Shown piece by piece: positions 1 through 8,944 of a DNA stretch of 64,000 nt. Numbering within the stretch: the stretch's first letter is position 1; the number at the start of each line of letters is the position of its first letter. The DNA comes from Pseudomonas sp. MWU15-20650 (lineage in GTDB: Bacteria; Pseudomonadota; Gammaproteobacteria; Pseudomonadales; Pseudomonadaceae). The stretch is from positions 1 through 64,000 of the forward strand of contig NZ_JALJFG010000009.1 of the NCBI RefSeq assembly GCF_023242475.1. Direction: 5' to 3'. Made by a program: the position numbers and the translations under genes. The notes below the pieces were generated by a model, which was not told where the DNA came from, did not search any database, and saw nothing but the letters and a program-made list of their open reading frames with translations.

Positions 1-28
1 GGGGCTTGCCCCCTCCCACAGGGGAATT
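1..28. repeat. REP half-element at window edge
   Basis: A GGGGCTTGCCCCCTCCCACA stretch, the typical right half of a P. fluorescens REP palindrome, opens the window. Its partner would lie to the left, outside the window. It sits just upstream of the IclR-type gene. Confidence 0.6.
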
Positions 29-67
29 GTGTCGTGCCCAACCACTTCGACCGGACCGAATATTGCC

Positions 68-832
68 ATGACCGAAGACACCATCAAACGCCGCGCCAAG
101 GGCCTGGATCGGGCGTTCGATATCCTCGATTTTCTCAAGGAAGTCGGCCAGCCCCTGCGTCCGAATGATATTGCCAGTGGCATCGGTAGCCCCAAGTCCA
201 CCGTCTACGAGCTGGTCGCCTCGCTGTTGGAGCGACGCATCCTGGAAACCGTGGGCAAGGACGGTCACGTCTACCTCGGCCGGCAGCTGTATTTTCTTGG
301 CCAGGCGCACCTGCGTCATTTCGACCTGACCCGCGAGGCCGACCACGCTTTGCAGGAAATCGTCAGCCAAACCCACGAAACCGCGCAGATGTGCCTGCTC
401 AACGGGCGCAAATACACGGTGGCGCTGATGCGCGAGGGTGAGCGGCATTTTCGCATCTCTTCGGATATCGGCGAAAACGCACCCATTCCGTGGACAGCCT
501 CCGGGCGCTTGTTGCTGGGGCACTTGAGCGACCAGCAAATCATCGATCTGATCGACGCCGACGACTTTATCCTGCCGGATGGCCAGCGCCTGGCGCTGGA
601 AACCTTCCTGGCGCAAATCCGTCAGGCCACCCTCGATGGGTTCTTTTCCTTCGATAGCGTGGCCGACACGTTCACCCATTGCTTTGCCGCCCCGGTTCGG
701 GACGCGCAGGGCATCAGCATTGCGACCCTGTGCATTGTCGCCCCTCGGGCGGATGCGCTGAAAAACTACAACGACTACCGCCGGGTCTTGATCGAAAGCG
801 CCAATAACCTGGCCCGGCGCATCAACGAATAG
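68..832 (+). CDS. IclR-family transcriptional regulator
   Basis: This is a DNA-binding regulator with an N-terminal winged helix (about residues 10-70; the segment IASGIGSPKSTVYELVASL reads as the recognition helix) and a C-terminal IclR effector domain (about 85-250). The ATG at 68 was chosen over the in-frame start at 29 because the first 13 residues do not look like IclR and the HTH follows directly from MTEDTIKRRAKG. Length (about 254 aa) is normal for the family. It lies 9 bp upstream of the deaminase gene and probably heads the same operon, so it may control the deaminase and kinase in response to their substrate. The ligand cannot be read from the sequence. Confidence 0.88.
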   Translation: MTEDTIKRRAKGLDRAFDILDFLKEVGQPLRPNDIASGIGSPKSTVYELVASLLERRILETVGKDGHVYLGRQLYFLGQAHLRHFDLTREADHALQEIVSQTHETAQMCLLNGRKYTVALMREGERHFRISSDIGENAPIPWTASGRLLLGHLSDQQIIDLIDADDFILPDGQRLALETFLAQIRQATLDGFFSFDSVADTFTHCFAAPVRDAQGISIATLCIVAPRADALKNYNDYRRVLIESANNLARRINE

Positions 833-841
833 GAGTTTTCC

Positions 842-2050
842 ATGTCTGCCTTCAATGCCGTTGCAAAGGGCGCCGCCGCCGTCGGTGCCCACCTGGTTCG
901 TGACGTCAGCCTGCCTGCGCTGGTGCTGCACCGCGATGCCCTGGAACACAACATTCGCTGGATGCAGGCATTTGTCAGCAACAGCGGCGCGCAACTTGCG
1001 CCCCATGGCAAGACCAGCATGATGCCGGCGCTGTTTCAGCGCCAGATAGCTGCCGGCGCCTGGGGGATTACCCTGGCCAACGCGGTCCAGACTCGCGCGG
1101 CCTATGCCGGCGGTGTACGCCGCGTGTTGATGGCCAACCAACTGGTGGGCGCGCCGAACATGGCGTTGATCGCCGACTTGCTGGCCGATGCTGATTTCGA
1201 CTTTCACTGCATGGTCGACAACCCGGACAACGTCGCCGACCTGGGCCGGTTCTTCGCCGCCCGTGGCCTGCGCCTGAACGTGATGATCGAGTACGGCGTG
1301 GTCGGTGGCCGTTGCGGTTGCCGCAGCGAGCAGCAAGTGCGCGAACTGGCCGAGGCGATCAAGGCCCAACCGGCCCTGGCCCTCACCGGTATTGAAGGTT
1401 ACGAAGGCGTGATCCACGGTGAGCATGCCATCAGCGGCATTCGCGCGTTCGCGACCAGCCTGGTGCGCTTGGCGGTGGATCTGCAAAACAATGGTGCTTT
1501 CGACCTGCCCAAGCCGATTGTCACCGCCTCGGGTTCGGCGTGGTACGACCTGATCGCCGAATCGTTTGAAGAACAGAACGCCGCCGGCCGTTTCCTCAGT
1601 GTCTTGCGTCCCGGCAGCTACGTGGCCCACGACCATGGCATCTACAAAGAAGCGCAATGCTGTGTGCTCGACCGACGCAGCGATCTCCACGAGGGCTTGC
1701 GCCCGGCGCTGGAGGTGTGGGCCCATGTGCAATCGCTGCCGGAGCCGGGGTTTGCGGTGATCGCCCTGGGCAAGCGTGATGTGGCCTACGACGCCGGCCT
1801 GCCGGTGCCGCTCAAGCGCTACAAGGCGGGAATTGTGCCGGCGCAAGGTGATGACGTGAGCGCCTGCCTCGTCACCGCCGTGATGGATCAGCACGCGTTC
1901 ATGACCGTGGCGCCCGGCGTTGACCTGCGCGTGGGCGATATCATTTCGTTTGGCACTTCGCACCCTTGCCTGACCTTCGACAAGTGGCAGGTGGGATGCC
2001 TGGTGGATGAGCAGTTGCAGGTGATCGAGTCCCTGGAAACCCGTTTCTGA
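842..2050 (+). CDS. PLP-dependent amino acid deaminase (DSD1 / D-serine dehydratase-like)
   Basis: A cytosolic fold-III PLP enzyme: an alanine-racemase-type N-terminal barrel followed by a C-terminal beta domain. The motif PHGKTSMM near residue 57 carries the probable PLP lysine. GTSHPCLTFDKW near the C terminus contains the His-Pro-Cys pair that binds zinc in eukaryotic-type D-serine dehydratases. The expected reaction is deamination of a D-hydroxy amino acid (D-serine or D-threonine type) or a related aldolase reaction; which one cannot be told from sequence. At 402 aa it has normal length. It stands between the IclR gene (9 bp) and the sugar kinase (10 bp), a compact operon. Confidence 0.85.
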   Translation: MSAFNAVAKGAAAVGAHLVRDVSLPALVLHRDALEHNIRWMQAFVSNSGAQLAPHGKTSMMPALFQRQIAAGAWGITLANAVQTRAAYAGGVRRVLMANQLVGAPNMALIADLLADADFDFHCMVDNPDNVADLGRFFAARGLRLNVMIEYGVVGGRCGCRSEQQVRELAEAIKAQPALALTGIEGYEGVIHGEHAISGIRAFATSLVRLAVDLQNNGAFDLPKPIVTASGSAWYDLIAESFEEQNAAGRFLSVLRPGSYVAHDHGIYKEAQCCVLDRRSDLHEGLRPALEVWAHVQSLPEPGFAVIALGKRDVAYDAGLPVPLKRYKAGIVPAQGDDVSACLVTAVMDQHAFMTVAPGVDLRVGDIISFGTSHPCLTFDKWQVGCLVDEQLQVIESLETRF

Positions 2051-2060
2051 GTGTGAACCC

Positions 2061-2972
2061 ATGACCATCGCTTCTCCCCGCATCGCCCTGATCGGCGAAT
2101 GCATGATTGAACTGCAACAGCGTGCCGACGGCAGCCTGCAACAGAGCTTCGGCGGCGATACCTTGAACGCGGCGGTGTACCTGCGCCGCGAGTTGGGCGA
2201 GGTCGGTACCGTCGACTATGTGACGGCGTTGGGCGATGACAGCTTCAGCGACGCCATGTGCCGGCAATGGCAAGAAGAGGGGCTGGGGCTGGGCAGGGTC
2301 CAGCGCCTGCCCGGGCGCTTGCCGGGTTTGTACTGCATCCAGACCGATGCCAACGGTGAACGCAAATTCCTCTACTGGCGCAATGAAGCGGCGGTGCGTG
2401 AGTGCTTCACTACGCCTGCCGCCGAGCCGATTCTGGCGGCCTTGCCGGGCTATGACGTGGTGTATTTGAGCGGTATCACCCTGGCGGTGCTCGGTGAGGT
2501 TGGGCGTGAGCGCTTGCTCCAGGCCCTGACCGAAACCCGCCGTCGCGGCGGCAAAGTCGTGTTTGACAACAACTATCGACCGCGACTCTGGGCCGATGTC
2601 GAAGCGGCTCGTGAGGCTTATCGCCGGGTGTTGGTGCAAGTGGATATCGCCTTGCTCACCGAGGATGACGAGCGTGCCTTGTTTGGCTATGAAGACAGCG
2701 AACAGGTGTTTGCGGCGTATCCAACGATCGCAGAAGTGGTGCTCAAGCGTGGGGCGGATGCGTGTCTGCTTCGCTGCGCGGGTGAGCGCTTTGCGGTGCC
2801 GGCGTTGAAGGTGGAAACGGTGGTGGATACGACAGCAGCGGGGGATTCGTTCAGTGCGGCGTATTTGGCCGGGCGCCTCAAAGGCGGGTCTCCAGAAGAG
2901 GCGGCTTTGGCGGGGCATCGGCTGGCGAGTCGGGTCATCCAGGTTCCTGGTGCACTGATTCCCCGAGTTTAA
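2061..2972 (+). CDS. PfkB-family sugar kinase (2-keto-3-deoxygluconate kinase-like)
   Basis: A ribokinase-fold cytosolic kinase. The N-terminal GECMIEL and FGGDTLNAAVYLRREL are the sugar-binding PfkB signature. DTTAAGDSFSAAYLAGRL near residue 250 is the second PfkB signature, with the anion hole and catalytic Asp. It most resembles KdgK, which phosphorylates 2-keto-3-deoxygluconate for the Entner-Doudoroff route, but substrate assignment within PfkB is unreliable. It is the last gene of the IclR-deaminase-kinase operon, and a REP element follows. Pairing with a D-amino-acid deaminase may point to a keto-acid or amino-sugar pathway; that is inference. Confidence 0.8.
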   Translation: MTIASPRIALIGECMIELQQRADGSLQQSFGGDTLNAAVYLRRELGEVGTVDYVTALGDDSFSDAMCRQWQEEGLGLGRVQRLPGRLPGLYCIQTDANGERKFLYWRNEAAVRECFTTPAAEPILAALPGYDVVYLSGITLAVLGEVGRERLLQALTETRRRGGKVVFDNNYRPRLWADVEAAREAYRRVLVQVDIALLTEDDERALFGYEDSEQVFAAYPTIAEVVLKRGADACLLRCAGERFAVPALKVETVVDTTAAGDSFSAAYLAGRLKGGSPEEAALAGHRLASRVIQVPGALIPRV

Positions 2973-2984
2973 GTCCAACTGTCG

Positions 2985-3145
2985 TCGCGAGCTGGCGAGC
3001 CCCAATGCCAGTCAGTTAAGAAGGAGAAAGGCTAAAAAGTAACCGGTGGCGAGGGAGCTTGCTCCCGTTGGGCCGCGAAGCGGCCCCGCTCTTTGTTTAC
3101 AAAGAATGGGACTGCTGCGCAGCCCAACGCGGGGTGTCTGCTACA
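2985..3145. repeat. Compound REP/intergenic repeat region
   Basis: The space between the kinase and the parvulin gene is filled with palindromes. GCGAGCTGGCGAGCCCCAAT ends with ATGCCAGTCAGTTAAG (3005-3020), a tail that recurs almost exactly at 10521-10536. After that come GAGGGAGCTTGCTCCC (near 3050), GGGCCGCGAAGCGGCCC and a GGACTGCTGCGCAGCCC element near 3109. The strong hairpins probably also serve as 3' ends for the two convergent transcripts. Confidence 0.75.
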
Positions 3146-3151
3146 CACCGC

Positions 3152-3427
3152 TCAATCGCGGTAGAACACCTGCACCAGGTGATACCCGAACTTGCTCTTG
3201 ATCGGCCCGTGAACCACCTTCACCGGCTTCTTGAAGATCACCGCGTCAATCGCGCCGACCATCTGCCCGGGGCGTACTTCACCCAGGTCGCCGCCGCGCT
3301 TGCCGGACGGGCAGGTGGAGTACTTCTTGGCCAGCACATCGAACGCTTCGCCCTTGGCAATGCGCTGCTTGAGCTGTTCGGCTTCTTCGCTGGTTTTCAC
3401 CAGAATGTGACGGGCTTGGGCTTTCAT
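3152..3427 (-). CDS. Small parvulin-type peptidyl-prolyl isomerase (PpiC-like)
   Basis: A single-domain parvulin of 91 aa with no signal peptide, so probably cytosolic; it would catalyse cis-trans isomerisation of Xaa-Pro bonds. ARHILVKTSEEAEQL, GGDLGEVRPGQMV and the terminal FGYHLVQV are the standard parvulin blocks. The length equals that of E. coli PpiC (93 aa). A second copy with the same layout lies at 17761-18042. It follows REP palindromes and stands 43 bp downstream of the hybrid kinase gene on the same strand. Confidence 0.93.
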   Translation of the reverse strand: MKAQARHILVKTSEEAEQLKQRIAKGEAFDVLAKKYSTCPSGKRGGDLGEVRPGQMVGAIDAVIFKKPVKVVHGPIKSKFGYHLVQVFYRD

Positions 3428-3470
3428 AACGTTCTACCAGGTGTGCGACGGCGCGCGATTATGCCTGAAC

Positions 3471-6008
3471 TCATTCGGCCACGCTGATCATGCTGCGGAT
3501 TTTAGTCGCCAGCAGGTCAATGGAAAACGGCTTGGCCACCATGTCCATGCCGTGTTCCAGGAAACCTTGGCGCTCGGCGGCTTTTTCGGCGTAACCGGTC
3601 ATGAACAACACGCGCAGGCCGGGGCGGTGCTGACGGGCGATTTCCGCCAGTTGCCGACCGTTCATCCCCGGCAGGCCGACGTCGGTGACGAGCAGGTCCA
3701 CGCGTAAATCCGACTCCAGCAACGGCAGCGCCGCGCGCGCATCCGCCGCCTGGTGGGCGGTGTAGCCCAGTTCGTCGAGCACATTGACCACCAGCATGCG
3801 CACCGCCGGGTCGTCCTCGACCACCACCACGGCTTCACCGGCCCGGGCCACCGGTGCTTCGCCGAGGCTGGCGGGCAGGTTGCTTTCCAGGGCGGTGCCG
3901 TGCAAGCGCGGCAGGTACAGACGCACGCACGTGCCCTGGCCCGGCTCGCTCTGGATGGTCACATGGCCACCGGACTGCTGGGCAAAGCCGTAGATCATCG
4001 ACAGCCCCAGGCCGGTGCCTTGGCCGATGGGCTTGGTGGTAAAGAAAGGGTCAAAGGCCTTGGCGAGGATTTTCGGCGTCATCCCGCTGCCGTTGTCGCA
4101 CACGCCGAGCATCACGTAGTCGCCGGCCTTGACCGGTTCCAGGGTGGTGATGTCGGTGCCATCGAGGTAGCTGTTGGCGGTTTCGATCAGCAGTTCGCCA
4201 CCATCGGGCATGGCATCGCGGGCATTGATCACCAGGTTGAGCAGGGCGTTTTCCAGTTGGCTGGCATCGGTGTTCACTGGCCAGATGTCCTTGCCCAATT
4301 GCACCTTGAGCACGATGTGTGCGCCCTTGGTGCGTTGGAAGAGGTCTTCCAGGGACGCCACGAGTTGGTTGGGGTCGGTCGGGCGCCGGTCCAGCGACTG
4401 GCGCCGTGAAAAAGCCAGCAACCGGTGGGTGAGGGCGGCGGCGCGGTGGGCGGAGGACACGGCGGCGTCGGCAAAACGGCCGATATCATCGCTGCGTCCG
4501 TCGGCGATGTAGCGTTGCATCAGGTCCAGGCTGCCGATGATGCCGGTGAGCATATTGTTGAAGTCATGGGCGATACCGCCAGTGAGCTGGCCTACCGCTT
4601 CCATTTTTTGCGCGTGGCGCAGCGCGTCTTCGGCGCGCTCGCGTTCGAACATCTCGTTTTGCAGGCGCTGGTTGGCCTCGGCCAGCGCCTGGGTACGCTG
4701 GGCCACGCGCTCTTCGAGGTTCTCGTTGAGGTGGCGCAGGGCTTCTTCGGTGAGCTTGCGCTCGGTTTCATCGATCACAAAGATGTAGAAGCCATTGACC
4801 GAACCGTCACTGCCGAAGCGCGGCAGGTACTTCATCAGCGCATAGCGCGGCCGCCCATCGTGATGGGGCGTGACGGCCATGAAGCTGCAGGCCTTGCCGT
4901 TGAGCGCGGCGGCGATCTTGTCCTCGCGCCCGGCATACAGCTCGTCGCCGATCACTTCGCGGATGGTCTTGCCGTACAACTCCTGGGGTGTCTTGCCGTA
5001 CCAGTCGAGGTAGGCGCTGTTGTTCAAGCGAAAGCGCTCTTCGTGGTCGACATAACCGATCAGCACCGGCATGGCGTTGATGATCAGTTGCAGCTCGGTC
5101 TGGCTTTGGCGCAGGGCTTGTTCGGTGTGTTTGCGTTCGGTGAGGTCCAGCGCGGCGCCGAGGAAGCGTGCGGGCCGGCCTTGAGCGTCCTTGTAGCAAC
5201 GGCCGCGGGCGAACACCCAGCGCACCTGGCCGTCGGCTTGCAGCAGGCGGTATTCCTCGGCGTATTCGGTGCCGAAGGTGATGCAGTGCTTGATGCTGCG
5301 CGCCACCATGCCGCGGTCTTCGGGGTGCACGCCATGCAGGTAATCGCTGATGGGCAGCAGGCCGGCGTCATTGGGGTCAACGCCATGCAGATAGGCGAAG
5401 TGCGCGTCGGCGATAAAGCGGTCTTCACCGATATCCCAGTCCCAGGTGCCCACCGCATCGGTAGCGGCCAGGGCCAGTTGCAGGCGTTGCTCGGTATTGT
5501 GCTGGGCCTTGAGGCTGTCTTCGGAGCGTTGCTGCAGTTCCAGGGCTTTGCTGCGACGTTCATTGGTTTCGATGGCGGTCACCAGGATACCGGCCACCGC
5601 GTTGCTTTCATCACGAACCGGGCTGTAGGTCAGGTCGAGCCAGATTTCGGTGTCGCGGCCCTGGCGTTGCAGCACAAAACGCTGCTCGCTGAAGGTGCGC
5701 ACCTGGCCACCCAGGACGGCTTCGTAGATCGGTGCGGTGAAGCTTTCCAGTTCCGGCCACGTGTGGTGTGCCGGCTGGCCGAGGGCACCCGGGTGTTTGT
5801 TGCCCGCCAGCCGAGCGAAGGCATCGTTGTAGAGTTGCGTCAGTTGGTGGCCCCACAACAGGAGCATGGGCATGGGTGAATGCATCACGATATCGACTGC
5901 AGTGCGCAGGCTTTGCGGCCAGTCATTGGCCTCACCGAGAGGGCTTTGTGCCCAGTCCACCCGCGCAATCCATGCAGCGGCTTCGCTACCGGTGGATGTT
6001 CCATTCAT
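3471..6008 (-). CDS. Cytoplasmic hybrid sensor histidine kinase, three PAS domains plus receiver
   Basis: An 845-residue kinase without membrane segments. In order: an N-terminal PAS domain (about 35-155), a PAS/PAC domain (about 180-295, ending [12 protein letters not shown]), a third PAS (about 300-415, ending [14 protein letters not shown]), a coiled coil (about 415-465), a HisKA dimerisation helix with [12 protein letters not shown] (phosphoacceptor His), a HATPase_c domain with [16 protein letters not shown] and GTGLGLSM, and a C-terminal receiver with EDD near its start and Asp in [10 protein letters not shown]. The last domain is a receiver with no DNA-binding output, so signal must pass to another protein. 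No partner regulator is adjacent. The ligand is unknown; PAS domains often sense redox, light or small molecules. Confidence 0.9.
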   Translation of the reverse strand: MNGTSTGSEAAAWIARVDWAQSPLGEANDWPQSLRTAVDIVMHSPMPMLLLWGHQLTQLYNDAFARLAGNKHPGALGQPAHHTWPELESFTAPIYEAVLGGQVRTFSEQRFVLQRQGRDTEIWLDLTYSPVRDESNAVAGILVTAIETNERRSKALELQQRSEDSLKAQHNTEQRLQLALAATDAVGTWDWDIGEDRFIADAHFAYLHGVDPNDAGLLPISDYLHGVHPEDRGMVARSIKHCITFGTEYAEEYRLLQADGQVRWVFARGRCYKDAQGRPARFLGAALDLTERKHTEQALRQSQTELQLIINAMPVLIGYVDHEERFRLNNSAYLDWYGKTPQELYGKTIREVIGDELYAGREDKIAAALNGKACSFMAVTPHHDGRPRYALMKYLPRFGSDGSVNGFYIFVIDETERKLTEEALRHLNENLEERVAQRTQALAEANQRLQNEMFERERAEDALRHAQKMEAVGQLTGGIAHDFNNMLTGIIGSLDLMQRYIADGRSDDIGRFADAAVSSAHRAAALTHRLLAFSRRQSLDRRPTDPNQLVASLEDLFQRTKGAHIVLKVQLGKDIWPVNTDASQLENALLNLVINARDAMPDGGELLIETANSYLDGTDITTLEPVKAGDYVMLGVCDNGSGMTPKILAKAFDPFFTTKPIGQGTGLGLSMIYGFAQQSGGHVTIQSEPGQGTCVRLYLPRLHGTALESNLPASLGEAPVARAGEAVVVVEDDPAVRMLVVNVLDELGYTAHQAADARAALPLLESDLRVDLLVTDVGLPGMNGRQLAEIARQHRPGLRVLFMTGYAEKAAERQGFLEHGMDMVAKPFSIDLLATKIRSMISVAE

Positions 6009-6081
6009 GAAAAAACCCTGAGCATGACGCTTTGAAAAATGACAACGCCCATTATCCGGCGGGACATGGACGGGTGGCTAC

Positions 6082-6116
6082 CCCTCGAAAAATAGCATGC
6101 ATCGAGGGTTTTTCTT
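6082..6116 (+). terminator. Orphan rho-independent terminator-like hairpin reading rightward
   Basis: CCCTCGA (6082-6088) pairs perfectly with TCGAGGG (6102-6108) and is followed directly by TTTTTCTT. It looks like an intrinsic terminator for a plus-strand transcript, yet both neighbouring genes are minus strand: this is the leader of the hybrid kinase gene and the 3' end of the acetoacetyl-CoA synthetase gene. On the minus strand the hairpin has no U-tract. Confidence 0.5.
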
Positions 6117-6152
6117 CAAAACGCCGTGCGAGAGCTGAAACCTTTCATCTTT

Positions 6153-8105
6153 TTACGCCAGTTCGGGTCGGGCGCGAAATTGCTCGAGCGCCTCCGGGTT
6201 GGCCAGTGCATCGGTGTTTTTCACCGGTTCACCATGCACCACATTACGGACCGCCAATTCGACGATCTTGCCGCTGATGGTGCGGGGAATATCGGTGACA
6301 GCGAGGATCTTCGCCGGTACGTGACGCGGCGTGGTATTGGCACGGATGACCTGGCGAATCTGTTGCTGCAGTGCCTCATCCAGCTCGATGCCTTCACTGA
6401 GGCGCACGAACAGCACCACGCGCACATCGTCCTGCCAGCGTTGGCCGATGGCGAGGCTCTCCACGACCTGCGGGAGCTTTTCCACCTGGCGGTAAATCTC
6501 GGCGGTGCCGATTCGCACGCCGCCGGGGTTGAGGACGGCGTCGGAGCGGCCATGAATCAACAGGCTGCCGTTGGGGCGTTGTTCGGCGTAGTCGCCCTGA
6601 GCCCACACGCCGGGGAACTGGCTGAAATAGGAGGCGCGCAACGTCTGCTGCTGCGGGTCGTTCCACAGCCCAATGGGCATGGCCGGAAAATGGCGGGTAC
6701 AGACCAACTCGCCTTTTTCCCCGATCAGCGCCCGGCCCTGGTCGTCCCACACCTCGATGGCCATTGCCAGGCTTTTGCACTGCATTTCGCCGCGACGCAC
6801 CGGCAGCACCGGGTTGCCGATCACGAAGCACGAGACGATATCGGTGCCGCCGGACATTGACGACAGGCACAGCTGCGCCTTGATCTCGCGGTACACGTAG
6901 TCGTAGCTCTGGGGCGACAGCGGCGAGCCGGTAGAAATCAGCCCCTTGAGGCTGCCCAGGTCGTGGCTCAGGCGCGGTTGCAGCCCGGCCTTTTCCAGGG
7001 TGGCGAGAAACTTGGGGCTGGTGCCGAACACGCTGATCTTTTCTGCATCGATCAGGTCGATCAGGCGCTCCGGGCCCGGATGAAACGGCGAGCCGTCATA
7101 CAGCACCGCCGTGGCGCCAATCGCCAGCACCGACACCAGCCAGTTCCACATCATCCAGCCGCACGTGGTGTAGTAGAACAGGCAATCCTCACGGCACAGG
7201 TCGGCATGCAGGCCGTGTTCCTTGAGGTGGGTGAGCAACACGCCGCCGGTGCCGTGGATGATGCATTTGGGTACCCCGGTGGTGCCGCTGGAATAGAGGA
7301 TATACAGCGGATGATCGAACGGCACGGCGACGAAGTCCGGCTCGCCACCGGGCTGGTAGAAGTCCTCCCAGAGCGCCACATTGGCTTGGGTGCGGTAATC
7401 CTCGGGCCGCGCCTGGGGCCGCGCATAAGGCACGATGATCAGTTGCGTGAGGGACGGCAGGCGTCCGAGGATTTCATTGAGCTTGACGCTCTGGTCGATG
7501 GTTTTACCGGCGTAGCGGTAACCGGCGCAGGTGATCAGGACCTTGGGCTCGATCTGGCCGAAACGGTCGATGACACCTTGGGTGCCGAAGTCCGGCGAGG
7601 AGCAGGACCAGATCGCGCCGAGGCTGGTGGTGGCGAGCATGCCCACCAGGGTTTGCCAGGTGTTGGGCATGCAGGCCGCGACGCGGTCGCCCTGGGTGAC
7701 ACCGGCGGCCCGCAGGCTACGCTGCAAGCCTGCAACGTGGCGTGCCAGTTCGGCGTAGCTCAGTTGTTCGCGCTGGCCGTCTTCGCTGATCGCGACCACG
7801 GCCGGGTGATCGTCGCGGCGCCGCAGCAAGTGTTCGGCAAAGTTCAGGGTCGCACCGGGGAACCATTGGGCGCTGGGCATTTCGCGGCCTTCGACCAGCG
7901 TCGCGGAGGGCGGGCTGCGAAACTGCACGTCGAAGAAGGCGACGATCGCCTCCCAGAAGTCCGGACGCTGGTCGATGCTCCATTGGTGCAGGGCAGGGTA
8001 GTCGCTGAGTTGCACGCCGTGGCGATCATTGATAAAGCGCCGGAACTGGTCCATCCGCGTGTTGCGAATGCGTTCAGGGGAGGGTTGCCAGAGGATCTCG
8101 GACAT
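6153..8105 (-). CDS. Acetoacetyl-CoA synthetase (acetoacetate-CoA ligase)
   Basis: An ATP-dependent acyl-CoA ligase of the ANL superfamily, 650 aa, which activates acetoacetate for thiolysis to acetyl-CoA. The motif [16 protein letters not shown] near residue 270 is the AMP-binding P-loop; [15 protein letters not shown], the SMSGGTDI motif and the C-terminal [12 protein letters not shown] lysine region complete the family. The start at 8105 gives the family N terminus [13 protein letters not shown]; the longer frame runs back into bdhA without homology. It is the third gene of the permease-bdhA-AACS unit, 58 bp after bdhA. Together they import 3-hydroxybutyrate, oxidise it to acetoacetate and activate the product. 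This parallels the P. aeruginosa PA1997-PA2005 region. Confidence 0.92.
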   Translation of the reverse strand: MSEILWQPSPERIRNTRMDQFRRFINDRHGVQLSDYPALHQWSIDQRPDFWEAIVAFFDVQFRSPPSATLVEGREMPSAQWFPGATLNFAEHLLRRRDDHPAVVAISEDGQREQLSYAELARHVAGLQRSLRAAGVTQGDRVAACMPNTWQTLVGMLATTSLGAIWSCSSPDFGTQGVIDRFGQIEPKVLITCAGYRYAGKTIDQSVKLNEILGRLPSLTQLIIVPYARPQARPEDYRTQANVALWEDFYQPGGEPDFVAVPFDHPLYILYSSGTTGVPKCIIHGTGGVLLTHLKEHGLHADLCREDCLFYYTTCGWMMWNWLVSVLAIGATAVLYDGSPFHPGPERLIDLIDAEKISVFGTSPKFLATLEKAGLQPRLSHDLGSLKGLISTGSPLSPQSYDYVYREIKAQLCLSSMSGGTDIVSCFVIGNPVLPVRRGEMQCKSLAMAIEVWDDQGRALIGEKGELVCTRHFPAMPIGLWNDPQQQTLRASYFSQFPGVWAQGDYAEQRPNGSLLIHGRSDAVLNPGGVRIGTAEIYRQVEKLPQVVESLAIGQRWQDDVRVVLFVRLSEGIELDEALQQQIRQVIRANTTPRHVPAKILAVTDIPRTISGKIVELAVRNVVHGEPVKNTDALANPEALEQFRARPELA

Positions 8106-8163
8106 CAGCGAAGTCTCTTGTTCTTGTAAAAATCTACCCAACAATCGCGTTTCTGTGTCTGGC

Positions 8164-8937
8164 CTATTGGGCCAGCCAGCCACCGTCGATATTCCACGCC
8201 GCGCCACGCACCTGGCTGCCGGCCTCGCTGCATAAAAACAACACCAGCTCACCCAGTTGCGGCGGCGTCACGAACTCCAGCGACGGCTGCTTCTCTGCCA
8301 GTAAATCATGTTGTGCCTGTTGCGGGTCGACGCCTTTGGCCGCGCGATCATCAATCTGCTTCTGCACCAGCGGCGTCAGCACCCAGCCTGGGCAAATGGC
8401 GTTGCAGGTCACGTTGCCGGTGGCGGTCTCCAGCCCCACCACCTTGGTCAAGCCGATCACCCCATGCTTGGCGGCCACGTACGCGGCCTTGCCCACGGAG
8501 CCGACCAACCCATGCACCGAGGCGATATTGACGATACGCCCCCAACCCTTGGCCTTCATTCCCGGCAAGCTCAAGCGCGTGCTGTGGAACACCGAGGACA
8601 GGTTGATCGCAATGATCGAGTCCCAGCGCTCCACCGGGAAGTCTTCCACTGCCGCCACGTGCTGGATGCCGGCGTTATTGACCAGAATGTCCACGCCGCC
8701 AAATTCACGTTCGGCATAGGCGATCATGTCGGCGATCTGGGCCGGGTCGCTGACGTCCGCCGGGTGATGGCCGACCTTGCCGCCAAACGCCTGCACCTGG
8801 GCGATCACCGCGCTGGCGTCGCCGAAGCCATTGAGGATCAAGTTGGCGCCGGCCTTGGCCAGGCTCAGGGCGATGCCCAAACCGATGCCGCTGGTCGAGC
8901 CGGTGACCAGGGCGGTCTTGCCATTCAAAGTCGTCAT
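8164..8937 (-). CDS. bdhA: 3-hydroxybutyrate dehydrogenase (SDR)
   Basis: An NAD-dependent short-chain dehydrogenase, 257 aa, converting D-3-hydroxybutyrate to acetoacetate. TGSTSGIGLGIA near residue 11 is the dinucleotide-binding loop, NNAG follows strand 4, and the catalytic set includes YVAAKHG (YxxxK). The C terminus (RGAAWNIDGGWLAQ) is typical of this subfamily. The start at 8937 (MTTLNGKTALVTG) is preceded by GAGG; the five extra upstream residues in frame are not family-like. Only 7 bp separate it from the permease gene, so the two are co-transcribed. Confidence 0.93.
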   Translation of the reverse strand: MTTLNGKTALVTGSTSGIGLGIALSLAKAGANLILNGFGDASAVIAQVQAFGGKVGHHPADVSDPAQIADMIAYAEREFGGVDILVNNAGIQHVAAVEDFPVERWDSIIAINLSSVFHSTRLSLPGMKAKGWGRIVNIASVHGLVGSVGKAAYVAAKHGVIGLTKVVGLETATGNVTCNAICPGWVLTPLVQKQIDDRAAKGVDPQQAQHDLLAEKQPSLEFVTPPQLGELVLFLCSEAGSQVRGAAWNIDGGWLAQ

Positions 8938-8944
8938 GAAAACC

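Noticed and set aside
4425..5879. 484-codon plus-strand frame opposite the hybrid kinase
   Set aside because: Antisense shadow; PAS, HisKA and ATPase motifs all read on the minus strand.
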